Shown in pieces: positions 8,425 through 17,652 of a stretch of DNA of 64,000 bases (the first letter of the stretch is position 1; every line of letters starts with the position of its first letter). Origin of the DNA: Maricaulis sp034659015. GTDB taxonomy: Bacteria > Pseudomonadota > Alphaproteobacteria > Caulobacterales > Maricaulaceae. The translations under genes and the position numbers were made by a program. The notes under the pieces were generated by a model. The model ran no database searches. It was not told the origin of the DNA and saw only the letters and a list, made by a program, of their open reading frames with translations. The stretch is taken from the NCBI GenBank assembly GCA_034659015.1, contig JAYEGL010000002.1, positions 248,001-312,000 on the forward strand, read 5' to 3'.

Positions 8425-11259
8425 ATGAGGACCGCCTTGAGCGATCACGACGACGAGCTTCCCCCGGTTGGCGGCCATGCCGACCTGCCCGACGGCATCG
8501 GCAATATCTCGATCGAGGAGGAGATGCGTTCCTCCTATCTCGACTATGCGATGAGCGTCATCGTCAGCCGCGCGATCCCTGACGCGCGCGACGGGCTCAA
8601 GCCGGTGCACCGGCGCATCCTCTACACGATGAGCGAGAACGGCCAGACGCACGAAAAGGCCTACCGCAAGTGCGCCACCGCCGTCGGTGACGTGATGGGC
8701 CGCTATCACCCGCATGGCGACCAGGCCGTCTATGACGCCCTTGTGCGTCTCGCCCAGTCCTGGTCGATGCGTGTGCCGCTGATCGACGGGCAGGGCAATT
8801 TCGGCTCGATCGACGGCGATCCGCCGGCTGCCTACCGTTATACCGAAGCGCGCATGGAGAAGGTCGCCCAGGCGCTGCTGGCCGATATCGACAAGGATAC
8901 GGTCAACTTCGTCGACAACTATTCCGCCGAACGCCAGGAACCGGTCGTCCTGCCGGCGCGCTTCCCGAACCTGCTGGTCAACGGCGCCAACGGCATCGCC
9001 GTCGGCATGGCGACGAACATTCCGCCGCACAATCCCGGCGAAGTGATCGATGCGACCCTGGCGCTGATGGACAATCCGGCGCTGACCGAGAGCGAGCTGC
9101 TGGAATACCTGCCGGGTCCGGACTTCCCGACCGGCGGGCTGATCCTGGGCCGCACCGGCGCGCGCAACGCGATCGCGACGGGCCGCGGCTCCATCGTCAT
9201 GCGCTCGCGCACCTCGATCGAGGAAGTGCGCAACGGACGCCAGGCGATCATCGTCCACGAGATCCCCTACCAGGTGAACAAGGCCTCGATGATCGAGAAG
9301 ATCGCCGAACTCGTGCGCGACAAGAAGGTCGAGGGCATCGCGGATCTGCGCGACGAGTCCGACCGGACGGGGCTGCGCGTGGTGATCGAGCTGAAGCGCG
9401 ACGCCAATGCCGACGTGATCCTCAACCAGCTCTATCGCTGGTCGCCCATGCAGACGAGTTTCGGGGCGAACATGCTGTCGCTGGTGGGCGGCCGTCCGCA
9501 ATTGCTGGGCGCGCTGGACATTCTCAAGGAATTCCTGCGCTTCCGCGAGGAAGTCGTGGCGCGGCGCTGCAAGTTCGAGCTGAACAAGGCGCGCGACCGG
9601 GCCCACGTCATTGTCGGCCTGGCCCTCGCCGTGGCGAATATCGACGAGGTGATCGCGCTGATCCGCCGTGCGCCGAACCCGGCGTCGGCCCGCGAGGAAC
9701 TCATGTCGCGCGACTGGCCGGCCCTGGACGTGGCGCCGCTGGTCGAGCTGGTGGCCGATCCGCGCTCGGTGCTCACCGACGGCAATACGCTGCGCCTGAC
9801 CGAGGAACAGGCCCGCGCCATCCTGGAACTGCGCCTGAACCGCCTGACCGGTCTGGGCCGCGAGGAGCTGGGCAACGAGGCCAAGACGCTGGCCGAGCAG
9901 ATCGCCGACCTGCTGGACATCCTGCGCTCGCGCGACCGCGTGCTCGACATCATCCGCGAGGAGATGATCGAGGTCCGCGAGAATTACGCCACGCCGCGCC
10001 GGTCCGAATTCATCGATGCCGAACTGGACTTCGAGGACGAGGATCTGATCCCGCGCGAGGACATGGTCGTCACCGTCACCCATGGCGGCTACGTCAAGCG
10101 CACGGCGCTGTCCGATTACCGGGCCCAGCGCCGCGGCGGCAAGGGCCGGGCCGGTATGTCGATGAAGGAGGAGGACTTCGTCTCCACCCTCTTCGTCGCC
10201 TCGACCCACGCCCCGCTGCTCTTCTTCTCCAATCGCGGCATGGTCTACAAGACCAAGACCTGGCGCCTGCCCATGGGCGCGCCGAACACGCGCGGCAAGG
10301 CGCTCGTCAACATGCTGCCGCTGGAGCAGGGCGAGACCATCACCTCCATCATGGCGCTGCCGGAAGACGAGAGCGTGTGGGCGGAGATGGACGTCATGTT
10401 CGCCACCAACAAGGGCACCGTCCGGCGCAACAAGCTGTCCGATTTCGTCCAGGTCAATCGCAACGGCAAGATCGCGATGAAGCTGGAGAGCGAGGAGGAC
10501 CGTATCGTCAATGTGGTGCTGTGCACCGAGGATTACGATGTCTTCCTGACGACGGAAAAGGGCCGCGCGATCCGCTTCCCGACCACGGATGTGCGGGTCT
10601 TTGCCGGCCGCAATTCGGTCGGGGTGCGCGGCATCCGCCTGGCCGAGGGCGACACGCTGATCTCCATGGCGATCCTGCGCCATGTCGACGTCACCTCGCC
10701 GGAGGCGCGCGCCTATATGAAGCACGCCACCGCCATGCGCCGCGCGCTGGGCGATGACGAGGAGGCCGATGCACCCGCGATCGAGCCGGACGAGGACGGC
10801 GACGACGAGGCGGCCCTGTCCACCGAACGGATTGCCGAACTGGGCGCGGCGGAGGAATTCCTTCTCACCGTGGCCTCCGACGGTATGGGCAAACGCTCCT
10901 CGGCCTATGATTTCCGGGTCATGGGGCGCGGCAACCAGGGCGTGGCCGCGACCGACATCAAGCGCAACATCCCGCTGTCCGCCAGCTTCCCTGTGGAGGA
11001 TGCCGACCAGATCATGGCCGTTACCGATGGCGGCCAGCTGATCCGCTTCCCGGTCGACACGGTGCGTATCGCCAGCCGCTCCTCGCGCGGCGTGCGGCTG
11101 ATCCGTCTCAATGAGGGCGAGAATGTCGTGGCCGTCGTGCGCATCCCCGATGCCGGGGATGAGGACGAGGTCGTCGATGCGGTCGATGGCGAGACCGGCG
11201 ACGAACCGGACGCCGGCGGCGATACGGGACCGGAAACGCCGGATGGCAGCGCGGCCTGA
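8425..11259 (+). CDS. gyrA: DNA gyrase subunit A
   Basis: The 944-residue protein is full length for alphaproteobacterial GyrA. The catalytic tyrosine lies in AYRYTEARM (Y139), the GyrA box is QRRGGKGRAG, and six C-terminal beta-pinwheel blades follow. An acidic insert of about 35 residues (about 770-805, rich in Asp/Glu) sits in the C-terminal domain, and the tail is also acidic. The protein breaks and rejoins DNA to introduce negative supercoils together with GyrB. In the quinolone-resistance region the motif is HPHGDQAVYD. Gln100 occupies the place of E. coli Ser83, exactly 39 residues before the catalytic Tyr in both proteins. gyrA stands alone here, without gyrB. Confidence 0.97.
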   Translation: MRTALSDHDDELPPVGGHADLPDGIGNISIEEEMRSSYLDYAMSVIVSRAIPDARDGLKPVHRRILYTMSENGQTHEKAYRKCATAVGDVMGRYHPHGDQAVYDALVRLAQSWSMRVPLIDGQGNFGSIDGDPPAAYRYTEARMEKVAQALLADIDKDTVNFVDNYSAERQEPVVLPARFPNLLVNGANGIAVGMATNIPPHNPGEVIDATLALMDNPALTESELLEYLPGPDFPTGGLILGRTGARNAIATGRGSIVMRSRTSIEEVRNGRQAIIVHEIPYQVNKASMIEKIAELVRDKKVEGIADLRDESDRTGLRVVIELKRDANADVILNQLYRWSPMQTSFGANMLSLVGGRPQLLGALDILKEFLRFREEVVARRCKFELNKARDRAHVIVGLALAVANIDEVIALIRRAPNPASAREELMSRDWPALDVAPLVELVADPRSVLTDGNTLRLTEEQARAILELRLNRLTGLGREELGNEAKTLAEQIADLLDILRSRDRVLDIIREEMIEVRENYATPRRSEFIDAELDFEDEDLIPREDMVVTVTHGGYVKRTALSDYRAQRRGGKGRAGMSMKEEDFVSTLFVASTHAPLLFFSNRGMVYKTKTWRLPMGAPNTRGKALVNMLPLEQGETITSIMALPEDESVWAEMDVMFATNKGTVRRNKLSDFVQVNRNGKIAMKLESEEDRIVNVVLCTEDYDVFLTTEKGRAIRFPTTDVRVFAGRNSVGVRGIRLAEGDTLISMAILRHVDVTSPEARAYMKHATAMRRALGDDEEADAPAIEPDEDGDDEAALSTERIAELGAAEEFLLTVASDGMGKRSSAYDFRVMGRGNQGVAATDIKRNIPLSASFPVEDADQIMAVTDGGQLIRFPVDTVRIASRSSRGVRLIRLNEGENVVAVVRIPDAGDEDEVVDAVDGETGDEPDAGGDTGPETPDGSAA

Positions 11260-11334
11260 CCCCGAAACGCTTTGACGGTGCTCGCAATCCCGCTACAAGG
11301 CGGCGACGGCAGCCGGCCAGGAAGGCAGACCGAC

Positions 11335-11823
11335 ATGACCCGAACCGCCCTCTATCCCGGCACGTTCGATCCGATCACGAACGGCCATCTCGACATCATC
11401 GGCCGGGCCGTGAAACTGGTCGACAAGCTGGTGATCGGCGTGGCCATCAACAAGGCGAAAAAGCCGCTCTTCTCGCTTGAGGAGCGTGTCGACATGGTGC
11501 GCAACGAGGTCGCCAAGTTCGACTATGGCGCGGCGATCGAGGTGCGTCCCTTCGACGGCCTGCTGATGCATTTCGCCGAGGAGATCGGGGCCCAGTCGAT
11601 CATGCGCGGACTTCGCGCCGTGTCGGATTTCGAGTACGAATTCCAGATGGTGGCGATGAACCAGCGCCTCAATGACGAGATCGAGACTGTCTTCCTGATG
11701 GCCGATCCGCGCCACCAGGCGATCGCCTCGCGTCTGGTCAAGGAAATCGCCTCGCTGGGCGGCCGGATTTCCGATTTCGTCCCGCCCGATATCGAAGCCC
11801 GCCTGAAGGAGCGACTAGCGTGA
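11335..11823 (+). CDS. coaD: phosphopantetheine adenylyltransferase
   Basis: At 162 residues it matches the family length. It catalyses ATP + 4'-phosphopantetheine to dephospho-CoA, the penultimate step of coenzyme A synthesis. The nucleotidyltransferase fold is marked by YPGTFDPITNGHLDII near the N-terminus and by the C-terminal VKEIASLGG segment. An open frame extends upstream to 11272, but the ATG at 11335 is preceded by AGGAAGGCAG and starts the first beta strand. It sits between gyrA and two cyclophilin genes, a common alphaproteobacterial arrangement. Confidence 0.96.
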   Translation: MTRTALYPGTFDPITNGHLDIIGRAVKLVDKLVIGVAINKAKKPLFSLEERVDMVRNEVAKFDYGAAIEVRPFDGLLMHFAEEIGAQSIMRGLRAVSDFEYEFQMVAMNQRLNDEIETVFLMADPRHQAIASRLVKEIASLGGRISDFVPPDIEARLKERLA

Positions 11824-12794
11824 TCATGCGTTTCACCCTTTCCGCCACACTCGCCCTGGCTCTCAGCACGGCCGCCTGCGCCCGCGACGCGGCGGAGTCC
11901 GATGCCGGGAGCGAAGCGGCTGCCGCGCAACAGGCGCAGACCGAGCCGTCCGCTGCCGAGACGCCCGCACAGGCCGAACCGGCACCGTCCTACGACTTCC
12001 CTGACGACGCCTGGCGTGCGGTCGATCAGGACCGCCTGCTTTATATCGACACCGATCACGGCATGGTCGTCGTCGAAATGGCGCCGGAGTTCGCGCCGAA
12101 CCATGTCGCGCGGATGCGCGAACTGGCGGGCGAGCGCTTTTACGATTTCCTGGTCTGGCACCGGGTGATCGACGGTTTCATGGCCCAGGCCGGCGGATCC
12201 CGGGCCAATCCGGGCCATGCAGCCGACAAGCCGCCGCTCGAGGCCGAATTCACCCTCCGCCGCACCGGCGAGCCCGCCGTGAGCGAGTTGCAGGACCGCG
12301 TCGTCAACCCGCGCGAGATCCCGCAAATGGCCAAGGCCGGTTTCTGGAACGGCTTCCATGCCGGCACCCAGACCGCCGCGCTGGCCGGCATCACCGGCGA
12401 CGGCATGGTCCAGTCCTGGCTGCTGCACTGCCGCGGTGCCGCCGCCATGGCGCGGACCAGCGATCCGAACTCGGCGCGCAGCCAGTTCTACATCACCACC
12501 GGCAGCCCCGATCACCTCAATGCGACCTATACGGTCTGGGGACGGGTGCGCCATGGCATGGACGCCGTCGACCAGATCGCTGTCGGCACGGCGATGGAGG
12601 ATCCGGACTTCCGTCCCGATGTGATCCGCTCCATGCGCGTGGGCAGCGAACTGCCGGCCGAGGAGCAGATGGATATCCAGGTCGTCGATACCGACAGCGA
12701 GGCCTTTGCGGGCTATCTCGATACGCTGCGCGACGATCAGGGCAGTCTGCCCGATATCTGCGAAATCAACGTGCCCACCCGAACTGCGGAGTAG
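11820..12794 (+). CDS. peptidyl-prolyl cis-trans isomerase (cyclophilin), predicted exported lipoprotein
   Basis: The 324-residue protein has an N-terminal lipoprotein-like signal (LALALSTAACARD) and an Ala/Glu/Gln-rich linker to about residue 55. A cyclophilin domain follows, with RFYDFLVWHRVIDGFMAQAGG and SARSQFYITTG. Insertions between strands and a C-terminal extension make it longer than minimal cyclophilins. GTG 11820 overlaps the coaD stop and lies 8 nt after AAGGAG. ATG 11826 is an alternative with poorer spacing. It should speed proline isomerisation in the periplasm or at the membrane. The next gene is a cytosolic paralogue. Confidence 0.9.
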   Translation: MIMRFTLSATLALALSTAACARDAAESDAGSEAAAAQQAQTEPSAAETPAQAEPAPSYDFPDDAWRAVDQDRLLYIDTDHGMVVVEMAPEFAPNHVARMRELAGERFYDFLVWHRVIDGFMAQAGGSRANPGHAADKPPLEAEFTLRRTGEPAVSELQDRVVNPREIPQMAKAGFWNGFHAGTQTAALAGITGDGMVQSWLLHCRGAAAMARTSDPNSARSQFYITTGSPDHLNATYTVWGRVRHGMDAVDQIAVGTAMEDPDFRPDVIRSMRVGSELPAEEQMDIQVVDTDSEAFAGYLDTLRDDQGSLPDICEINVPTRTAE

Positions 12795-12802
12795 ACAGAA
12801 GA

Positions 12803-13255
12803 ATGGCCGAAGAACAACTCGTATTCACGCTCGAGGGTGGCGACGTCGTCATCAAGTTGCGCCCGGACCTGGCGCCCAAGCATGTCGAGCACATCACCAA
12901 GCTGGCGAAGGACGGTTTCTACGACGGTCTGACCTTCCACCGCGTCATCGACGGATTCGTCGCCCAGGGCGGCTGTCCGAACGGTAACGGCATGGGCGGT
13001 TCCGGCACCAATATCCCGGGCGAGTTCTCTGCCGAGCCGCACAAGCGCGGCACGATGTCGATGGCCCGCGCTGCGGATCCGGACAGCGCCTCCAGCCAGT
13101 TCTTCATCTGCCTGGACGACGTGCCCTATCTGGACAACCAGTACACCGTCTGGGGCGAGGTCGTGTCCGGCATGGAACATGTCGACGCTCTGCCCAAGGG
13201 CGAGCCGCCGGCCAATCCGGGCAAGATCGTCAAGGCCAGCGTGGTCGAGGCGTAG
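12803..13255 (+). CDS. ppiB: peptidyl-prolyl cis-trans isomerase (cytosolic cyclophilin)
   Basis: This compact 150-residue cyclophilin lacks a signal peptide. Hallmarks are the catalytic-Arg region GLTFHRVIDGFVAQGG, the FFICL strand (SSQFFICLDD) and a C-terminal VVSGMEHVD. It follows the lipoprotein cyclophilin by only 8 bp and is probably co-transcribed with it. A strong intrinsic terminator at 13281-13312 ends the unit. Confidence 0.94.
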   Translation: MAEEQLVFTLEGGDVVIKLRPDLAPKHVEHITKLAKDGFYDGLTFHRVIDGFVAQGGCPNGNGMGGSGTNIPGEFSAEPHKRGTMSMARAADPDSASSQFFICLDDVPYLDNQYTVWGEVVSGMEHVDALPKGEPPANPGKIVKASVVEA

Positions 13256-13280
13256 GCTCGGCAAACCGATAGAACGGGTA

Positions 13281-13312
13281 AAGGGCCGTCCCTCGGGGCG
13301 GCCCTTTTCTCT
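13281..13312 (+). terminator. Rho-independent terminator after ppiB
   Basis: GGGCCG(T)CCC (13283-13292) pairs with GGG(G)CGGCCC (13295-13304) and is followed directly by TTTTCTCTT. It separates the coaD/cyclophilin unit from queA-tgt. Confidence 0.85.
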
Positions 13313-13379
13313 TGCGCTGTGCATCGCCACAGCACGGCGAACTGGCCAAGGCGAGGGGCTTCGTCTAACACCCCGCGCC

Positions 13380-14441
13380 ATGCGCGTATCCGATTTCGAC
13401 TTCGAGCTCCCCGAGGAGCGTATCGCCCTGCGCCCGGCGCGGCCGCGCGACGCGGCGCGCCTGCTGCATGTCGCGGGTAATGGCGTGATCGCCGATCATG
13501 GCGTGCTGGACCTGCCGGACCTCCTGCGCGAGGGCGATCTGATGGTGTTCAACGACACCCGCGTCATTCCCGCCGCGCTCAACGGCACGCGTCCGGCCCG
13601 CGCTGCGGGCGGCGGCGGACCGGTGGATGTCGAGGTCAATCTGCACAAGCGGCTCGACGCCAGCGCCTGGCGCGCCTTCGTGCGGCCGGCCAAACGGCTG
13701 CGCGTGGGCGATGTGATTGCGTTCTCCGACGACCTCTCCGCCGAGGTGACGGGCAAGTCCGAAGGCGGCGATACGCGCCTGGTCTTCAACCATACCGGCG
13801 CCGCGCTCGACGAGGCCATCGCCGCGACCGGCGCGCCGCCGCTGCCGCCCTATATTGCCCGCAAGCGCGATGTCGATGCGCAGGACGTCGAGGACTACCA
13901 GACCCTGTTCGCCAGGCAGGACGGATCGGTCGCCGCCCCTACCGCGGGGCTTCACTTCACCGAGCGTCTCATGACGGCGCTGGCCGGACGCGGCGTGCAG
14001 CAGACCCATGTCACCCTGCATGTCGGTGCGGGCACTTTCCTGCCGGTCAAGGCCGAGGACACCGACAAGCACCGCATGCATGCGGAATGGTGCACGGTCT
14101 CCGCCGAGGCGGCGGACGCGATCAATGCGGCCAAGGCCGAGGGCCGCCGCGTCATTCCCGTCGGCACCACGGCGTTGCGCACGATCGAAAGCCTGGCGCC
14201 GGAGGCCGGGCGTATCGAGGCGGGCAGCCGGGATACCGACATCTTCATCACGCCGGGCTATGACTTCCGCATCACCGACGCGCTGATGACGAATTTCCAC
14301 CTGCCGCGCTCCACCCTCTTCATGCTGGTCAGCGCGCTGGCCGGGCTGGACGTGATGAAGCGGGCCTATGCCCATGCCATCAAGGCGGGCTACCGTTTCT
14401 ACTCCTATGGCGATGCCTGCCTGATCGAGCGGAGTGCATGA
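13380..14441 (+). CDS. queA: S-adenosylmethionine:tRNA ribosyltransferase-isomerase
   Basis: The 353-residue protein converts preQ1 at tRNA position 34 to epoxyqueuosine using the ribosyl group of SAM. It begins MRVSDFDFELPEERIA, typical of QueA, and contains the family segments LMVFNDTRVIPA, AAPTAGLHFT and THVTLHVGAGTF. The open frame runs up to 13179, but that upstream part overlaps ppiB and its terminator, so 13380 is the start. It overlaps tgt by 4 bp, forming a queuosine-modification operon. Confidence 0.95.
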   Translation: MRVSDFDFELPEERIALRPARPRDAARLLHVAGNGVIADHGVLDLPDLLREGDLMVFNDTRVIPAALNGTRPARAAGGGGPVDVEVNLHKRLDASAWRAFVRPAKRLRVGDVIAFSDDLSAEVTGKSEGGDTRLVFNHTGAALDEAIAATGAPPLPPYIARKRDVDAQDVEDYQTLFARQDGSVAAPTAGLHFTERLMTALAGRGVQQTHVTLHVGAGTFLPVKAEDTDKHRMHAEWCTVSAEAADAINAAKAEGRRVIPVGTTALRTIESLAPEAGRIEAGSRDTDIFITPGYDFRITDALMTNFHLPRSTLFMLVSALAGLDVMKRAYAHAIKAGYRFYSYGDACLIERSA

Positions 14442-15586
14442 CCGGTTTTCCCTTCGACATCCACGCGACCGACGGCGCGGCCCGCACCGGCGTGCTGAAG
14501 ACGCCGCGCGGCGAGATCCGCACGCCGGCCTTCATGCCCGTGGGCACGGCCGGGACCGTCAAGGCGCTCTATATGGACCAGGTGCGCGGCACCGGGGCCG
14601 ACATCATCCTGGGCAATACCTATCACCTCATGCTGCGCCCCGGCGCGGAGCGGGTGAAGCGGCTCGGCGGGCTGCACAGCTTCTCCACCTGGCAGGGCCC
14701 CATCCTCACCGACAGCGGCGGTTTCCAGGTCTGGTCGCTCTCCAAACTGCGTAAGATGACCGAGGAGGGTGTGACCTTCCGCTCGCATATCGACGGGTCG
14801 GAGCATGCGCTCTCGCCGGAACGGTCGATCGAGATCCAGGCCGACCTCCTGGGCGCCGACATCTCCATGCAGCTGGACGAGTGCACGGCGTTCGGATGTT
14901 CCAAGGCCGAGGCGAAATCCTCCATGGAATTGTCCGTGCGCTGGGGCGAACGCTCGAAGGCGGCCTTCGGCGCGCGCGACGCCCAGAACCTGTTCGGCAT
15001 CGTGCAGGGATCGGTGTTCGAGGATCTGCGGCGGCAAAGCGCCGAGCGCCTGATCGAGACCGGCTATGACGGCTATGCGATCGGCGGGCTGGCCGTGGGC
15101 GAGGGCTTCGAGACGATGTGCGACGTGCTCGACTTCACCACGCCGCACCTGCCGTCCGGGCGGCCGCGCTATCTGATGGGCGTGGGCAAGCCGATCGATC
15201 TGGTGGAATCGGTGGCGCGCGGCGTGGACATGTTCGACTGCGTCCTGCCGACCCGGTCCGGACGTCATGGCCAGGCCTGGTCGGACCATGGCCCGATCAA
15301 TATCAAGCGCGCCGAATTCATGGAGGACGAGCGCCCGCTCGACCCGGATCTGGACTGCCCGGCCAGCCGCGACTATTCGCGCGCCTATCTCAACCACCTC
15401 TTCCGCTCGGGCGAATACCTCTCGGCTATGCTGCTCTCCTGGCACAACATCGCCTATTTCGAGGATCTGACAGCGCGCATGCGCGCAGCCATCGCGGCCG
15501 GCATGTTCGAGGACTTCCGGCGCGAATTCCGGGCGAAATGGGATGCGGGACGGGCTGCAGCCGAAGCCGGCGCCTCGCCCGCATGA
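14438..15586 (+). CDS. tgt: tRNA-guanine transglycosylase with a degenerate zinc site
   Basis: The 382-residue protein exchanges guanine-34 of GUN-anticodon tRNAs for preQ1, feeding QueA. The active-site Asp residues are in LTDSGGFQVWSLS and DMFDCVLPTR, and the TIM-barrel core is intact. The usual CxCxxC zinc block before YSRAYL reads LDCPAS: only the middle Cys is kept, the first is Leu and the third Ser. The distal His ligand (LLSWHNIAYF) is present. The start overlaps the queA stop (ATGA). Confidence 0.94.
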   Translation: MTGFPFDIHATDGAARTGVLKTPRGEIRTPAFMPVGTAGTVKALYMDQVRGTGADIILGNTYHLMLRPGAERVKRLGGLHSFSTWQGPILTDSGGFQVWSLSKLRKMTEEGVTFRSHIDGSEHALSPERSIEIQADLLGADISMQLDECTAFGCSKAEAKSSMELSVRWGERSKAAFGARDAQNLFGIVQGSVFEDLRRQSAERLIETGYDGYAIGGLAVGEGFETMCDVLDFTTPHLPSGRPRYLMGVGKPIDLVESVARGVDMFDCVLPTRSGRHGQAWSDHGPINIKRAEFMEDERPLDPDLDCPASRDYSRAYLNHLFRSGEYLSAMLLSWHNIAYFEDLTARMRAAIAAGMFEDFRREFRAKWDAGRAAAEAGASPA

Positions 15587-15590
15587 GAAA

Positions 15591-15620
15591 GCGGCGCTCC
15601 CGAGGTTTCGGAAGCGCCGC
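15591..15620. terminator. hairpin between convergent tgt and the PRC-barrel gene
   Basis: GCGGCGCT (15591-15598) pairs perfectly with AGCGCCGC (15613-15620) just after the tgt stop. There is no T-run on either side. It may act as a bidirectional terminator or 3'-end stabiliser. Confidence 0.45.
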
Positions 15621-15675
15621 CATGACTTCAGGCTATGGGGAGGGGACCTGAAGCGAGGGATCTGAGGTGTCCGGC

Positions 15676-16281
15676 TTACGAGTCGGATTCGGCAGGGCCG
15701 TCATCGAGCTCCTGCTCGTTTTCATTGTCGCCATAGTCATCGTCGGACAGCGGATACTCGGTCGCTGCGTCCTCGTTGAAGTCCGGCAGGGCCTCGAACT
15801 CGGCCCGCGTGTACTCGATCACGGCGACCGGGCGGCGGCCTTCCGGCGCGAAGCTGACTTCGTTCGCGTGGATCTGCACTTCGCGGCCGCCCACGTCGAG
15901 CGTGCCGCCGCTTTCCACGACGATGGCCTCGACATTGCCTTCCGTGCCCAGGCGGACCCGTTCGATCTCGCCCAGCGCACCGCCATCCTCGAACTCGACG
16001 CGCAGATCGATCCAGTGGTGGTCGTCGGTGTAGGGCGCGCGGTCGAGGTCCGCATTGTCCCAGGCTTCCGCGCCTTCGCGCAGCAGGTCGTTGTCCTGGA
16101 CCGTCTCGTTCGGCGCCGGAGCATGAGCCTGGCCTTCCACGGTCATCTGCTCGTCGGCCATGGGATGCTCGCCCTTCCGGACGTCGTCCTGGGCCATGGC
16201 AGCGGCGCCGGCCAGCGCGGTCGTCGCGCAAGCGAACGCCGAAGCAGCGGTTGCAGTCGTCAGGATAGAGAAGCGTTTCAT
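15676..16281 (-). CDS. exported PRC-barrel domain protein
   Basis: The 201-residue protein has a cleavable signal peptide (MKRFSILTTATAASAFACATTALAG). After an acidic, low-complexity linker, residues about 90-175 form a PRC-barrel-like beta domain (LGEIERVRLGTEGNVEAIVV, then VQIHANEVSF and VIEYTRAEFEALPDF). The C-terminus is a very acidic tail. Similar secreted PRC-barrel proteins are common in alphaproteobacteria and lack known enzymatic activity; envelope stress or structural roles have been proposed. It is convergent with tgt. Confidence 0.75.
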   Translation of the reverse strand: MKRFSILTTATAASAFACATTALAGAAAMAQDDVRKGEHPMADEQMTVEGQAHAPAPNETVQDNDLLREGAEAWDNADLDRAPYTDDHHWIDLRVEFEDGGALGEIERVRLGTEGNVEAIVVESGGTLDVGGREVQIHANEVSFAPEGRRPVAVIEYTRAEFEALPDFNEDAATEYPLSDDDYGDNENEQELDDGPAESDS

Positions 16282-16410
16282 GTCTACCTCCTGTCTTGCT
16301 CCATCTGCCGGCAGTTGCCGGGGACGGCGGCGTGCCGGCCATCCGGTCGCAAAACGGGGCGGGGTAGAGATTGGTTTCTGAAAATGACAGGAACTTAATG
16401 TGCCCGGGGC

Positions 16411-17040
16411 TCAGTCCTCGCCCTCGGCCTCGATGAGGCCATAAGCCTCGAAGGCGCGCCGCATCTGGTGCGACGGGCAGCCGAAACCGTCATACAGGCC
16501 GCGCAGATAGGCGCGCCGGCGCTGGGCCATCTCGCGCTGTTCGCGCGCCTCCTCTTCGATCCGGCCGGCCCCGCCGATGAAACGGATGACCGGGCGCACC
16601 GGATTGAGGCCGACAATCGTGGAATGATAGAGATCGCGGGCGCCTTCCGCAGCCGCATCGGGGGCCTGGGATGCGAAATGGGCGCCCTGGTCGAGCCAGC
16701 TGTCATGCTCGGGGTCCGCCTCTTCCTCACGGCGGCGCTGTTCCTCGATGTCCGGTCCGAGAACCGCGGTCAGACGGGCGACGTCGCGGGCCACGGTCGA
16801 GCAGCGCCGGCGCGAGCCTTCTCCGCCATAGGGCGTGGGCACGGTATCGTCGCCTTCGTCGACCATGATGCTGCCGGGCCGCTGCCGCGGCAGGCCGACC
16901 GCGTCTTCCAGCGCATCGGTGGTTTCCGTGCGTGCCATGGAGGCGGTCGAGCCGGCCGTTTCGCGGGTCGATGAACAGCCCGCCGCGGCCAGCGCCACGG
17001 CCAGGCAGGCCAGTGTCGGAAAGCATCCCCGTATCGTCAT
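16411..17040 (-). CDS. predicted lipoprotein of unknown function
   Basis: The 209-residue protein begins MTIRGCFPTLACLAVALAAAGCSS, with a clear lipobox Cys. The rest is charged and partly helical, with an Arg/Glu-rich stretch (EEAREQREMAQRRR) and a C-terminal segment containing Cys (GFGCPSHQMRRAFEAYG). I recognise no family. The open frame extends upstream to 17121, but 17040 starts the signal peptide. It is divergent from tRNA-Lys at 17157. Confidence 0.7.
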   Translation of the reverse strand: MTIRGCFPTLACLAVALAAAGCSSTRETAGSTASMARTETTDALEDAVGLPRQRPGSIMVDEGDDTVPTPYGGEGSRRRCSTVARDVARLTAVLGPDIEEQRRREEEADPEHDSWLDQGAHFASQAPDAAAEGARDLYHSTIVGLNPVRPVIRFIGGAGRIEEEAREQREMAQRRRAYLRGLYDGFGCPSHQMRRAFEAYGLIEAEGED

Positions 17041-17156
17041 GATTCCGAGTTTAGCGACGATTGCGGAAAAATCTCGGCAGAAATGCTGATATCCGCCGTG
17101 CAAGCTGCATTGACCCCTCAAAATCGCCCGTATAGGTTCCGCGCTCCTCGTTCGGG

Positions 17157-17232
17157 GAGCCGATAGCTCAGCTGGTAGAGCAACTGACTTTTAATCAGTA
17201 GGTCCAGGGTTCGAGCCCCTGTCGGCTCACCA
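17157..17232 (+). tRNA. tRNA-Lys (anticodon TTT)
   Basis: The acceptor stem GAGCCGA/TCGGCTC is perfect, the anticodon loop in CTGACTTTTAATCAG gives TTT, the T-loop is TTCGAGC, and CCA is encoded at 17230-17232. The DNA immediately downstream drops in GC, suggesting that the 3' end of this gene served as an integration site. Confidence 0.97.
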
Positions 17233-17490
17233 AACTCATAGTCCAATTCCTGCATACGCAGTTCGCGATAATTTACGTCGAAGTTGAGTGCAGGGGCGAA
17301 TGTCGCAGTTTATCCTCAAGGGTTGAAACTCAGGTATCATTCTGCTTCGCTAATTAATACGGCATGGGAAATGGTTATAAATTAGTGGCAGCTGTGCAAA
17401 ATCGCCCAGATTTGTTCACAATTTTTCCACCGGACCTTGGCAGGCTAATCGAGCTGGACTATGTGCAGCGACCTGAGACGTGAGGCAATA

Positions 17491-17652
17491 ATGACACCGA
17501 AGCAAAATTCGAAACCGCGGCGGCCGACTGGGCCAAAGCCGCCGGCAGCGAATTTTTCGCGGGAGCTTCGCGATACTGAGTATGCGGAAGTTCTGCGCGA
17601 ATCCGAACGGATTAGCGATGACGCTGTGATCGTTGAGACGATTAAGCTGTGA
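17491..17652 (+). CDS. small basic/acidic protein, possible antitoxin of the downstream PemK-like protein
   Basis: The 53-residue protein starts at ATG 17491 with GAGG five bases upstream. The N-terminus is basic and proline-rich (KPRRPTGPKPP), and the C-terminus is acidic and helical (RDTEYAEVLRESERISDD). Its TGA overlaps the GTG start of the next gene, the coupled layout usual for antitoxin-toxin pairs. No known antitoxin DNA-binding fold is recognisable in so short a protein, so the function is inferred from context only. Confidence 0.5.
   Translation: MTPKQNSKPRRPTGPKPPAANFSRELRDTEYAEVLRESERISDDAVIVETIKL

Noticed and set aside
8302..10725. Long minus-strand open frame over gyrA
   Set aside because: gyrA is unmistakable. 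The antisense frame is His/Arg/Ala-rich noise.
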